From NCBI GenBank assembly GCA_019136335.1, contig JAGVUK010000279.1:1-8320 (forward strand): DNA of 8,320 bases, given 5' to 3'. Below are positions 1 to 6,111 of this stretch, piece by piece. Origin of the DNA: Methanomicrobiales archaeon (GTDB lineage Archaea; Halobacteriota; Methanomicrobia; Methanomicrobiales; Methanoculleaceae). The stretch's first letter is position 1. Every line of letters starts with the position of its first letter. Below the pieces are notes generated by a model that saw only the letters and a program-made list of their open reading frames with translations, was not told the DNA's origin and did not search any database. A program made the translations under genes and the position numbers.

Positions 1-1956
1 ATCAAAGCGCTCCACCTCGGCACCTGGCCGGCGCTCGACCGCACCCTCGGCAGCCTTGCGGCCGCCGCCGCATACCCGGCATCGGTTCTTCTCTTCACGC
101 TTCTCTCCTGGTACTGTGGTCTTCTGGGCCTTCCGGTCTGGCTCGCCCTCCTGCCGTTTCTCGCCGGGATCGTCCTCGCCGGGTCGCGGGGGTTCTACAC
201 GAAGGAGCGCCTGCGTTCGGCGCTCGCCTGGGACCTTGCCTTCCTGGTCCCCTTCCTCTTCATGCTCGAGGTGCGCTGGATCAACCCGACCATCTCCTAC
301 GCCGAGAAGTTCATGGACCACGCGTTCATCGCCTCGATCATGCGGCAGCCGACCGTTCCGCCGCTCGACCCCTGGCATGCGGGGGGGACGCTGGACGTCT
401 ACTACTACATCGGCTACTGGATGAGTGGGGTGCTCGGGCTTGTCTCCGGCGTTCCTTCGACGGTCACGTTCAACCTCGTCCTCCCGACGGTGCTCGGCCT
501 TGCCGTCGTCTCGCTCTACGCCCTCGGGCACCTCCTCCTCGACCGCTACCGGTGGCTCCCGGTGCTTGCGCTCTTTATACCGAACCCCTCGGCAATCTAC
601 CATATCGCTATCGGTGACTCGTGGTTCGACGTCCTCTGGGGGAGCACCCGGACGATCGCGGATACCATCAACGAGTATCCCCTCTTCTCGATGCTTTGGG
701 GCGACGTGCACCCGCACGTCATCAGCCTCTTCAACCAGGGATTCCTGCTCTTCCTCCTGGTCTTTGCCTACACGCGGTGGGGGACGCTCACCATGCGGGG
801 GCGGGCACTCCTCTGCGGGCTTGCCGCCCTCGCCCTCGGGTCCATGCCCGGGATCAACTCCTGGGACGTGCTTGTTTACGCACCGGTCACGCTGGTCTTC
901 GGCCTCCTCGTATGGCGGCGCTACGGGAACCTTGCGCTTGATGACGAGCGGTCCTGGATGATGCTTGCCGCCGTGCCGCCGCTCGCGATAGCGGCCTACC
1001 TCCCGTTCTACCTGCAGCTTGACAGCCCCGGCATCGGGGGGATCGGGATCGTCCCGGCACCCTCGGAACCGGTGGAGTTCCTGCTGGTCCACGGGTTTTT
1101 CCTCGCGATCCTCATCGCCTCCTCTGCCCCAGATATCAGGAGGCGGCCCTACCTCCTCGCCGCCGCGGTGCCGTTTGTGCTCGCCGGCTATCCTGCCGCA
1201 GCCATCGCCGTCATCCCGCTGGTCTACCTCATTGCACGCCGCAGGTTTTCAGCCGCCGATACGCTGGCCATCCTCGGGCTCGCGATCATTCTCGCGACCG
1301 AGATCATCTACCTCAAGGACAACATGGGGGAGGCCTACTTCCGGATGAACACGGTCTTCAAGTTCTACCTTCCTGCCTGGCTCCTTATGGGAACGGCAAG
1401 CCTTGCCGTCGCCGGGGAGTGGCTCCGGAACGTCGGTATGGGCAGGCGCATGCCTGCCGGGGTAGAGAGGGTGCTGCCGGCCCTGGCCGCAGCCGCTCTC
1501 CTCGCCGCACCCTTCGCGATCAACATCGACTTCGGTTACGGGAGCCACACCCTCGACGGGGCAGCGTATCTCGAAGGATCGCACCCGGGAGATGCGGCGG
1601 CGATAGCGTTCCTCCGGAGCCTTCCGGGCAACCATATCGTCGTCGAGGCGGAAGGGGGAGACTATACCTACTACTCCCGGGTGTCGTCGTTCTCCGGGAT
1701 CCCGACCATTGTCGGGATGCCGTTCCACGAGTACATGTGGCGGGGGGAGGAGGGGCGCATAGCTGAACGGAGCACCGATGTGCGGGCGATATACGAGCAG
1801 CCGTCGCAGACCGTCGACCTTGCGCGGGCGTACAACGCCACGCTCCTTTACGTGGGTGCCGAAGAACGCGACCGCTACCGGGTAGCGATCCCGGCAGATG
1901 CGCTTGAGCTCATCTACGATGCAGAAGGAGTCCGGATCTATCGGATCCCTGCATAA
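1..1956 (+). CDS. DUF2298 multi-pass membrane protein (5' end outside window)
   Basis: The frame is open from the first base, so the start lies upstream; 651 residues plus a TAA stop are visible. Hallmarks of the DUF2298 (YYY) family are present, numbered from the first visible codon: AEKFMD at 101-106, DPWHAGG then a YYY triplet at 123-136, GDVHPH at 234-239, RMNTVFKFY at 448-456, and the C-terminal block EAEGGDYTYYSR (549-560) running on to an HEYMWRG segment (576-582). Many hydrophobic stretches of about 20 residues separate these motifs, so it is a polytopic membrane protein. The family's function is not established. Its layout, with polar motifs in loops between helices and a soluble-looking C-terminus, recalls GT-C type lipid-linked sugar transferases, but that is inference. 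A methionine at 262 is internal, because conserved hydrophobic sequence continues upstream of it. The family call is firm; the function is not. Confidence 0.88.
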   Translation: MKALHLGTWPALDRTLGSLAAAAAYPASVLLFTLLSWYCGLLGLPVWLALLPFLAGIVLAGSRGFYTKERLRSALAWDLAFLVPFLFMLEVRWINPTISYAEKFMDHAFIASIMRQPTVPPLDPWHAGGTLDVYYYIGYWMSGVLGLVSGVPSTVTFNLVLPTVLGLAVVSLYALGHLLLDRYRWLPVLALFIPNPSAIYHIAIGDSWFDVLWGSTRTIADTINEYPLFSMLWGDVHPHVISLFNQGFLLFLLVFAYTRWGTLTMRGRALLCGLAALALGSMPGINSWDVLVYAPVTLVFGLLVWRRYGNLALDDERSWMMLAAVPPLAIAAYLPFYLQLDSPGIGGIGIVPAPSEPVEFLLVHGFFLAILIASSAPDIRRRPYLLAAAVPFVLAGYPAAAIAVIPLVYLIARRRFSAADTLAILGLAIILATEIIYLKDNMGEAYFRMNTVFKFYLPAWLLMGTASLAVAGEWLRNVGMGRRMPAGVERVLPALAAAALLAAPFAINIDFGYGSHTLDGAAYLEGSHPGDAAAIAFLRSLPGNHIVVEAEGGDYTYYSRVSSFSGIPTIVGMPFHEYMWRGEEGRIAERSTDVRAIYEQPSQTVDLARAYNATLLYVGAEERDRYRVAIPADALELIYDAEGVRIYRIPA

Positions 1957-2031
1957 TGGCGCGGCCACACCCATGCGCCCCGGCCGAAAACGACCGAATC
2001 AGATTTGGCCGCGGCAGGGTCGAATGACAAA

Positions 2032-2041
2032 CCTTTATCAC
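2032..2041 (+). promoter_or_regulatory. TATA-like box for the L7Ae ribosomal operon
   Basis: The A/T-rich box CCTTTATCAC follows a purine-rich stretch (GACAAA) that could serve as a BRE. It stands out from GC-rich surroundings. A start about 25 bases downstream would fall near 2060, giving a leader of about 75 bases before the L7Ae ATG. This is read by eye from the archaeal TATA pattern. The same octamer CTTTATCA recurs before the gene at 5296. Confidence 0.5.
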
Positions 2042-2084
2042 TCCTCCTATTGACATAATAGAGCGCATTCGATCAGCTACGCTA

Positions 2085-2134
2085 CTGATGAATGATGACG
2101 GAGCAGCGAGACCTGTTCCTGAAAGAGGCGAGTT
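2085..2134 (+). promoter_or_regulatory. Kink-turn / C-D box-like motif in the L7Ae leader
   Basis: Directly before the L7Ae start codon the leader carries two adjacent C-box-like sequences (TGATGA at 2086-2091, ATGATGA at 2092-2098) and a D-box-like CTGA at 2119-2122. Between them GGAGCA (2100-2105) can pair with TGTTCC (2114-2119), counting one G-U pair, closing an 8-base loop. Next to that stem, G2097-A2098 face G2121-A2122, which is the tandem G.A arrangement of kink-turns, the RNA fold that L7Ae binds. The probable Shine-Dalgarno GAGG (2125-2128) lies just downstream, so bound protein could block ribosomes. L7Ae has been reported to bind a kink-turn in its own mRNA leader in Sulfolobus. 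Against the call, I cannot find a convincing second (canonical) stem on the outer side. Confidence 0.4.
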
Positions 2135-2503
2135 ATGGCAAAGGCATATGTAAAATTCGAGATTCCCGAAGAGATCCAGAATAAGGCCCTTGAAGCCCTT
2201 GAGATCGCAAGAGATACCGGTAAGGTAAAGAAGGGAGCAAACGAGGCAACGAAAGCAATCGAGAGGAACATCGCCCAGCTGGTTCTCATCGGTTCAGACG
2301 TTGAGCCCGAAGAGATCGTGATGCATCTGCCGCCGCTCTGTGAAGAGAAGCAGATTCCTTTCGTCTACATCACGAAGCAGAACGATATCGGTTCTGCGAG
2401 CGGCCTTGAGGTCGGTTCGGCAGCCGCCGCTATCGTCAAGCCCGGCAAGGCGAAGGATCTCGTCGATGAGATCGCGAAGCAGATAACCGCACTGAGAGCG
2501 TGA
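2135..2503 (+). CDS. rpl7ae: 50S ribosomal protein L7Ae
   Basis: The 122-residue product is full length for archaeal L7Ae, a kink-turn RNA-binding protein that serves in the large ribosomal subunit, in box C/D and H/ACA RNPs and in archaeal RNase P. The family signature is clear: GKVKKGANEATKAIERN (29-45) followed by LVLIGSDVEP (49-58), with KGANE (33-37) being the RNA-contact segment, and the loop VYITKQNDIGSASG at 77-90. The ATG at 2135 follows GAGG with six bases between, and the protein starts as its relatives do. It leads an operon with S28e ten bases downstream. The leader's kink-turn-like motif suggests autoregulation. Confidence 0.97.
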   Translation: MAKAYVKFEIPEEIQNKALEALEIARDTGKVKKGANEATKAIERNIAQLVLIGSDVEPEEIVMHLPPLCEEKQIPFVYITKQNDIGSASGLEVGSAAAAIVKPGKAKDLVDEIAKQITALRA

Positions 2504-2513
2504 GGAAGAAGAC

Positions 2514-2723
2514 ATGGCAAACGACGGAACGCCCGCAGAAGTTATCGAGGTCATCGGCATGACCGGCATGCACGGGGAAGCCCAGCAGGTGAAGTGCCGG
2601 GTCCTCGATGGCCCAAACAAGGGGCGGATCATCACCCGTAACACCGTGGGTCCCATCCGGGAGGGGGACATCCTCTCGCTGCTCGAGACCGAACGTGAAG
2701 CGAAGAAACTCTCGAGGCGGTAA
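2514..2723 (+). CDS. rps28e: 30S ribosomal protein S28e
   Basis: This 69-residue product is the archaeal/eukaryotic small-subunit protein S28e, which has no bacterial counterpart. It shows the conserved GMTGMHGE (15-22), the stretch NKGRIITRNTVGPIREGDIL (35-54), and the C-terminal family signature ETEREAKKL (58-66). A purine-rich GAGGAAGA lies just before the ATG, beginning at the L7Ae stop codon, so translation of the two genes is probably linked. L24e starts three bases after its stop. Length and motifs are those of an intact protein. Confidence 0.97.
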   Translation: MANDGTPAEVIEVIGMTGMHGEAQQVKCRVLDGPNKGRIITRNTVGPIREGDILSLLETEREAKKLSRR

Positions 2724-2726
2724 CCC

Positions 2727-2918
2727 ATGGTCGACAGATACATCTGCAGTTTCTGTGGAGAGCCCCTCGAGCCCGGCACCGGCAAGATGTTCGTCAAGAG
2801 GGACGGGACCGTCTACTACTTCTGCAGCACCAAGTGCCAGAACAACTACAAACTCGGTCGGGTGCCGCGCCGCGTCGAATGGACCGCAGCCGGGCGGAAG
2901 GCCCGCGGTAAAGAGTGA
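2727..2918 (+). CDS. rpl24e: 50S ribosomal protein L24e (zinc-binding)
   Basis: The 63-residue product is a large-subunit protein of archaea and eukaryotes with a zinc finger made by Cys7 and Cys10 (CSFC) and Cys33 and Cys37 (CSTKC). The sequence between them, EPGTGKMFVKRDGTVYYF (15-32), and the basic tail GRVPRRVEW are typical of the family. All four zinc ligands are present. It lies between S28e and ndk with gaps of three and six bases, in the usual archaeal order. The ATG at 2727 follows a GAGGCGG stretch inside the end of S28e. Confidence 0.97.
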   Translation: MVDRYICSFCGEPLEPGTGKMFVKRDGTVYYFCSTKCQNNYKLGRVPRRVEWTAAGRKARGKE

Positions 2919-2924
2919 TCCGGC

Positions 2925-3374
2925 ATGGATCGCACCTTTGTGATGGTCAAGCCCGACGGCGTCCAGCGTGGACTCGTCGGGGAGATCGTCTCCCGGTTCG
3001 AGGCGAAGGGACTCAAAATCGCGGGGGCGAAACTTGAAATCCTCCCCGAAGAGCGGGTCGTCGAGCAGTACCGGGAGCACCTGGAGAAACCTTTCTTTCC
3101 TGGCCTGAAGGTCTACATCATGAGCGGCCCCTGCTTCCTGATGGCCTGGGAGGGGAAGGGCGCAGTCGCGGTCGTCCGCAGGATGATCGGCGCCACAAAC
3201 CCTGCAGAGGCGGCGCCGGGCTCCATCCGCGGCGACTTCGCGCTCGACATCGGGAGGAACGTGATCCATGCATCCGACTCTCCGGAGAGCGCTGTCCGCG
3301 AACTCGGCATCCACTTCGCGCCCGGCGAGCTGGTCGAATACTCGAAGATCGACGAACCCGTCCTCTACGAGTGA
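2925..3374 (+). CDS. ndk: Nucleoside diphosphate kinase
   Basis: The enzyme moves the gamma phosphate from ATP to other nucleoside diphosphates through a phosphohistidine, balancing NTP and dNTP pools in the cytoplasm. The 149-residue product has the N-terminal FVMVKPDGVQRG (5-16), the GATNPAEAAPGSIRGDF block (89-105) and the active-site NVIHASDS with catalytic His115. It is intact and of normal length. The ATG at 2925 sits six bases after the L24e stop, and AGAGTGATC just upstream resembles the archaeal Shine-Dalgarno. Linkage of ndk to L7Ae, S28e and L24e is common in archaea. A hairpin plus T-tract follows the stop codon. Confidence 0.97.
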   Translation: MDRTFVMVKPDGVQRGLVGEIVSRFEAKGLKIAGAKLEILPEERVVEQYREHLEKPFFPGLKVYIMSGPCFLMAWEGKGAVAVVRRMIGATNPAEAAPGSIRGDFALDIGRNVIHASDSPESAVRELGIHFAPGELVEYSKIDEPVLYE

Positions 3375-3380
3375 ATACCG

Positions 3381-3404
3381 GCGGGAAAACCGCTTTCCTT
3401 TTTT
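3381..3404 (+). terminator. Hairpin plus T-tract after ndk
   Basis: GCGG (3381-3384) pairs with CCGC (3390-3393) around a GAAAA loop, and TTTCCTTTTTT follows at once. It begins seven bases after the ndk stop codon, where the ribosomal operon should end. The stem is short, but archaeal termination depends mostly on the T-tract, and this is one of the few T-rich runs in the window. Confidence 0.7.
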
Positions 3405-3644
3405 GGAGCTCCCGACTGCACGGCACCCTCCAGGGTCAGTGCCCGCGAGCCGTACACCGTCGCTTCAGCGAGACCGGGCACACCGCAAACCGCCGGCGGA
3501 GCGTTCGCGGGGATCTTCTTCGCCCGCCGGGCCCTGCCGGCAGGAAATATCTTTCCCTGTGCCGGGTTTCCCTGGAAACGAATCGGTTGCCCTGCCGGCA
3601 AACCACAAGTGCTAATAGCGAACCTGCCGCATACCTGATCACGG
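3405..3644. other. Gene-free intergenic region with clustered repeats
   Basis: I see no convincing gene in these 240 bases. Open frames exist on both strands but they lack family motifs or run antisense into the MarC gene. The part from 3531 to 3602 is packed with inverted and direct repeats, listed separately. Possible promoter elements for the MarC gene are weak: an AAATATCT box at 3545-3552, or a poorer CTAATAG at 3612-3618, which would give an almost leaderless message. Confidence 0.6.
3531..3602. repeat. Cluster of inverted and direct repeats upstream of the MarC gene
   Basis: GCCCTGCCGGCA occurs twice, at 3531-3542 and 3589-3600. An imperfect hairpin pairs CCGGCA-GGAAA (3537-3547) with TTTCC (3552-3556) and TGCCGG (3560-3565), giving 11 base pairs, a TATC loop and a 3-base bulge. 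A second dyad, GTTTCC-ct-GGAAAC, spans 3566-3579. The segment 3560-3565 could instead pair with CCGGCA at 3595-3600, so two mutually exclusive folds are possible. The region could be an operator, a structured leader or a terminator; the sequence alone does not decide. Confidence 0.6.
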
Positions 3645-4298
3645 ATGGTAGACCTCCTGAGTTTTGCGCTGCTGAGTTTCTCTTCGCTCATCATCGTAGT
3701 GAACCCGCTCGCGGCCACCCTGATCTTCGTCTCCCTCACCGGCACGATGGATGGGGCAACAAAACTCAAGGTCGCCCGTGATGCGAGCCGGTTCGCCCTG
3801 GTTGTCCTGCTGATCTTCACCGTCGCCGGCGGCTGGATCCTGCAGCTCTTCGGCATCTCGATCGAGGCGTTCCGCATCGCGGGCGGCCTCCTCCTCTTCG
3901 GGATCGGCATGGACATGGTCTACGCAAAGACCTCGCGGACGAAGATGACCGCGACCGAGAAGTACGAGGGGCAGGACGCGGACGACATCGCCGTCATGCC
4001 GCTTGCGATCCCGATGATCACGGGACCCGGCGCCATCGCCTCCGTGATCGTACTGATGAACGAGGCGATGAGCATGAGCATCGCCGCAATCGCCATCGTG
4101 CCGCTCGCCGCCGGCGCGGCCGTCGGGCTCACCTGCTACATGATGCAGCACTCCGACATCATCGTCCGGCGGATCGGGCAGCGGGAGTTTCGAGCCGTCA
4201 ACCGGCTGATGGGTATGCTCCTCATCGCGATTGCAGTCCAGTTCATCCTTATCGGGATCAGGGCGGCGTTCCCCGTACTCACCGGAGGCCCTGCATGA
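3645..4298 (+). CDS. MarC-family integral membrane protein
   Basis: The 217-residue product has the length and about six membrane helices of the MarC family (also annotated as NAAT-type transporters). Matching blocks are VVNPLAATLIF (18-28, the usual N-P-G/A motif of the first helix), EAFRIAGGLLLF (74-85), MPLAIPMITGPGAI (118-131, the most conserved family block) and AVQFILIGI (197-205). A polar cytoplasmic-type loop with basic and acidic residues lies at about 95-115. The true substrate of the family is unsettled: the original link to multiple antibiotic resistance was not upheld, and amino-acid transport was shown only for some archaeal members. The ATG at 3645 lacks a clear Shine-Dalgarno, so the message may be leaderless. 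Its stop overlaps the next ATG (ATGA), implying coupled translation. Confidence 0.92.
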   Translation: MVDLLSFALLSFSSLIIVVNPLAATLIFVSLTGTMDGATKLKVARDASRFALVVLLIFTVAGGWILQLFGISIEAFRIAGGLLLFGIGMDMVYAKTSRTKMTATEKYEGQDADDIAVMPLAIPMITGPGAIASVIVLMNEAMSMSIAAIAIVPLAAGAAVGLTCYMMQHSDIIVRRIGQREFRAVNRLMGMLLIAIAVQFILIGIRAAFPVLTGGPA

Positions 4299-4501
4299 CG
4301 CCCGATCTCACGTTTCCCGGGGCGGTCCTGATCAGCTCGAGCATCATTGCGGGCGGGGTCCTCATCGGAGCGCTGACGTTTGCGATCGACGTCCCCTACG
4401 CCTCCTACGCCATGGTTGTGCTCGCCGCCCTCGTCGTCCTCGGCGCCACCGTGCTCGTTCTCTCCTCAAGGGACCAGGACGGGGTTCCATCCCGGCGATG
4501 A
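4295..4501 (+). CDS. Small two-helix membrane protein, unknown function
   Basis: I do not recognise a family. The 68-residue product has two hydrophobic spans, at about 9-30 (GAVLISSSIIAGGVLIGALTF region) and 38-56 (SYAMVVLAALVVLGATVLV), joined by a short loop with D32 and P34, and ends in a polar tail SSRDQDGVPSRR. That suggests a helical hairpin in the membrane. It is fixed between two real genes by ATGA overlaps at both ends (4295-4298 with the MarC gene, 4498-4501 with the nitrilase-like gene), which is strong evidence that it is translated. It may be a subunit or stabiliser of the MarC protein; that is inference from position only. Confidence 0.8.
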   Translation: MTPDLTFPGAVLISSSIIAGGVLIGALTFAIDVPYASYAMVVLAALVVLGATVLVLSSRDQDGVPSRR

Positions 4502-5286
4502 CGAAGATAGCGCTTGCCCAGGTTGCCGGCGGCGGGGGCGGGATGCTCGATGCGGCCGGCCGGATGACCGAAGAGGCCGCTGCTGCCGGGGCGTCGCTCA
4601 TCTGTTTTCCCGAGCAGTTTGTGACGGGGTGGTCGCCGGAGATCTCTCCCGGGTCCGGAGAGACCCTGGACGGGCCGCTCGCCGCTGCATTCAGGCGAAT
4701 GGCGCAGGAGAGCGGCATCGTGGTTATAGGATCGATCGTCGAAGCGGGAGAGGGAGACCGGCCCAAAAACACCGTCGTGGTCCTCGGTGCAGGCGGCGAA
4801 CTCCTCGCCGCCTACGCAAAAGTCCACCTCTTCTCACCCGGCGGGGAGGACCGCAACTACACGCCGGGCGACCGGATCGCCACCTTTGCCGTTGACGGGA
4901 TGACGTTCGGGCTTGCCGTCTGCTACGATCTCCGGTTCCCGGAGATCTTTCGCATATACGCGCTCGCCGGGGCGGAGTGCGTGCTCTTACCGGCGGCATG
5001 GCCGTGCTGCCGGTTGCGCCACTGGGAGACCCTGCTCCCTGCCCGTGCCCTCGAGAACCAGTATTACACGGCAGGAGTCAACACGGCAGGCGGGCCCGGC
5101 GGGATCTACTGCGGGGGATCGCTCGCCGCCGACCCCGACGGCGAGATCATTGCCCGGGGTGGATCCGGGGAAGAACTTCTCTTCATCGACCTCGACCCGG
5201 CCGTGGTCCATGCTGCCCGAAAAAGCCTCCCTTCACTTTCAGACCGTAGAAGCGATCTTTATCACAGGCTGCTCTCTAATCTATAG
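4498..5286 (+). CDS. Carbon-nitrogen hydrolase (nitrilase superfamily amidase)
   Basis: The 262-residue product is a soluble member of the nitrilase superfamily, which hydrolyses amides or related C-N bonds through a cysteine thioester. The catalytic set is complete: Glu39 in FPEQFVTGW, Lys108 in YAKVHLF, Cys142 in VCYDLRFPE, with a supporting Glu117 in the GGEDRNY loop. Further family marks are HWETLLPARALENQYY (about 179-194) and GGSLAADPDGEII. These resemble omega-amidase/YafV-like enzymes more than true nitrilases, but the substrate cannot be read from the sequence. The ATG at 4498 is chosen because TKIALAQV is the standard N-terminal strand; the frame is open further upstream, but that part is antisense-like and overlaps other genes. 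An odd run of five glycines (11-15) replaces the usual loop after the first strand. The gene is coupled to the one before it by ATGA. Confidence 0.93.
   Translation: MTKIALAQVAGGGGGMLDAAGRMTEEAAAAGASLICFPEQFVTGWSPEISPGSGETLDGPLAAAFRRMAQESGIVVIGSIVEAGEGDRPKNTVVVLGAGGELLAAYAKVHLFSPGGEDRNYTPGDRIATFAVDGMTFGLAVCYDLRFPEIFRIYALAGAECVLLPAAWPCCRLRHWETLLPARALENQYYTAGVNTAGGPGGIYCGGSLAADPDGEIIARGGSGEELLFIDLDPAVVHAARKSLPSLSDRRSDLYHRLLSNL
5257..5265 (+). promoter_or_regulatory. TATA-like box for the downstream membrane hydrolase gene
   Basis: CTTTATCAC lies inside the last codons of the preceding gene and is identical over nine bases to the box before the L7Ae operon. A start 25 to 28 bases downstream would fall only about ten bases before the ATG at 5296, and no Shine-Dalgarno is visible there, so a leaderless or nearly leaderless message is likely. 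Confidence 0.4.
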
Positions 5287-5295
5287 AGACATTCC

Positions 5296-6039
5296 ATGCG
5301 GGGCGACCAGCACGTATACCTCAGTCTCACGACGGCAGGACTCCTCATCGCGCCCTCTGTCCCCGTCCTCGACCCGGCCCTGATCGCCGTCCTCTTCTTC
5401 GGTGTCTTTGTCGGTTCGCTTGCGCCGGACGCGGACGCCGTCGACGCGGCGATCTTCAACGGCCGGATCGGCGGGATGAAGGGGAAGAGAGGACAGGTCT
5501 TAAACGGCTTTGCCGTGGTGCTCCCGGTCTTCGGCTACACCATCAGGTACCTCATCTACTACCCGCTCTCCCTTGTGTTCTCGCTCATCCTCCGGAAGAG
5601 CTACCGGCACCGGCACCGTGGGCTGCTCCACTCGTTCTCGGGTGTCGGGCTGACGTCCGTGATCCTCTCCGGCTACCTGGCGCTCATCCTCACCTGGCTC
5701 GGGTGGTCCCTCGCGCTCCTTCCCGCCTTCGGACTTGCGTTCTTTGCCGGGTGCGTCCTCCACCTCATGGAAGACGCCTGTACGCCGGCCGGCGTCGCCT
5801 GGCTCTATCCCTTCTCCCGGCGGCGGATGGCAGGCCGCGTCCGGACATGGGGGGATTTCGAGGTGCGCCCGGCGGCCTTCGCCGTCGTGCTCGCCCTGGC
5901 GGCCGCCGGAATGTTTGTCGCACCCTTCGTGACCACCGTATCGCCCGGGGATCTCAGGAGCCTCGCGCTCGTCGGCACCGCCGTCCTCTGGCTGCTCTTC
6001 ATGCTTATCTGCCGCGTCCGGTGCGAGCGGCGCAGGTGA
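5296..6039 (+). CDS. Membrane-bound metal-dependent hydrolase (YdjM/DUF457 type)
   Basis: The 247-residue product carries the metal-ligand pattern of the YdjM/DUF457 family: His6 near the N-terminus, GSLAPDAD with Asp45 and Asp47, RHRHRGLLHS with His105, His107 and His112, and HLMEDACTPAGVAWLYPFS with His156, Asp160 and Thr163. Hydrophobic spans at about 10-40, 70-98, 115-155 and two near the C-terminus (about 193-240) place it in the membrane. Family members are called inner-membrane metal-dependent hydrolases; a role in phospholipid or envelope metabolism has been suggested but the substrate here is unknown. The ATG at 5296 gives the conserved His near the start. It follows the previous gene by nine bases but has its own TATA-like box. 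The call is firm at family level only. Confidence 0.88.
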   Translation: MRGDQHVYLSLTTAGLLIAPSVPVLDPALIAVLFFGVFVGSLAPDADAVDAAIFNGRIGGMKGKRGQVLNGFAVVLPVFGYTIRYLIYYPLSLVFSLILRKSYRHRHRGLLHSFSGVGLTSVILSGYLALILTWLGWSLALLPAFGLAFFAGCVLHLMEDACTPAGVAWLYPFSRRRMAGRVRTWGDFEVRPAAFAVVLALAAAGMFVAPFVTTVSPGDLRSLALVGTAVLWLLFMLICRVRCERRR

Positions 6040-6075
6040 GCGGGCCGGCAGAGTCCAGCCCCGATCCGCGATACC

Positions 6076-6084
6076 ATATCTATA
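6076..6084 (+). promoter_or_regulatory. TATA-like box for the threonine synthase operon
   Basis: ATATCTATA lies within an A/T-rich stretch in a 72-base gap that is otherwise GC-rich. A start 25 to 28 bases downstream would be within a few bases of the ATG at 6112, and no Shine-Dalgarno is visible, so the message is probably leaderless. Two copies of CGCGAT (6067-6072 and 6093-6098) flank the box and might bind a regulator. Confidence 0.5.
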
Positions 6085-6111
6085 CGTATCCACGCGATCA
6101 ACCATTTTTCC

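Noticed and set aside
1960..2013. Terminator after the DUF2298 gene
   Set aside because: CGCGGCCA at 1960-1967 can pair with TGGCCGCG at 2006-2013, but the loop is 38 bases and no T-tract follows, so it is not a convincing terminator.
2085..2122. Stand-alone box C/D guide RNA
   Set aside because: C-like and D-like boxes are only 20 bases apart, with no internal D'/C' pair and no room for two guides; the position in the L7Ae leader fits a regulatory motif better.
2088..2153. Upstream ORF of 21 codons overlapping the L7Ae start
   Set aside because: It has no good Shine-Dalgarno and its ATG arises from the repeated TGATGA-like motif; nothing else supports translation.
2436..3314. Minus-strand open frame of 292 codons
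   Set aside because: It is antisense to S28e, L24e and ndk, all certain genes, and its long length is explained by high GC.
4231..4497. N-terminal extension of the nitrilase-like gene
   Set aside because: The upstream part overlaps the MarC and small membrane protein genes and reads as arginine- and serine-rich shadow sequence; the family starts at the ATG at 4498.
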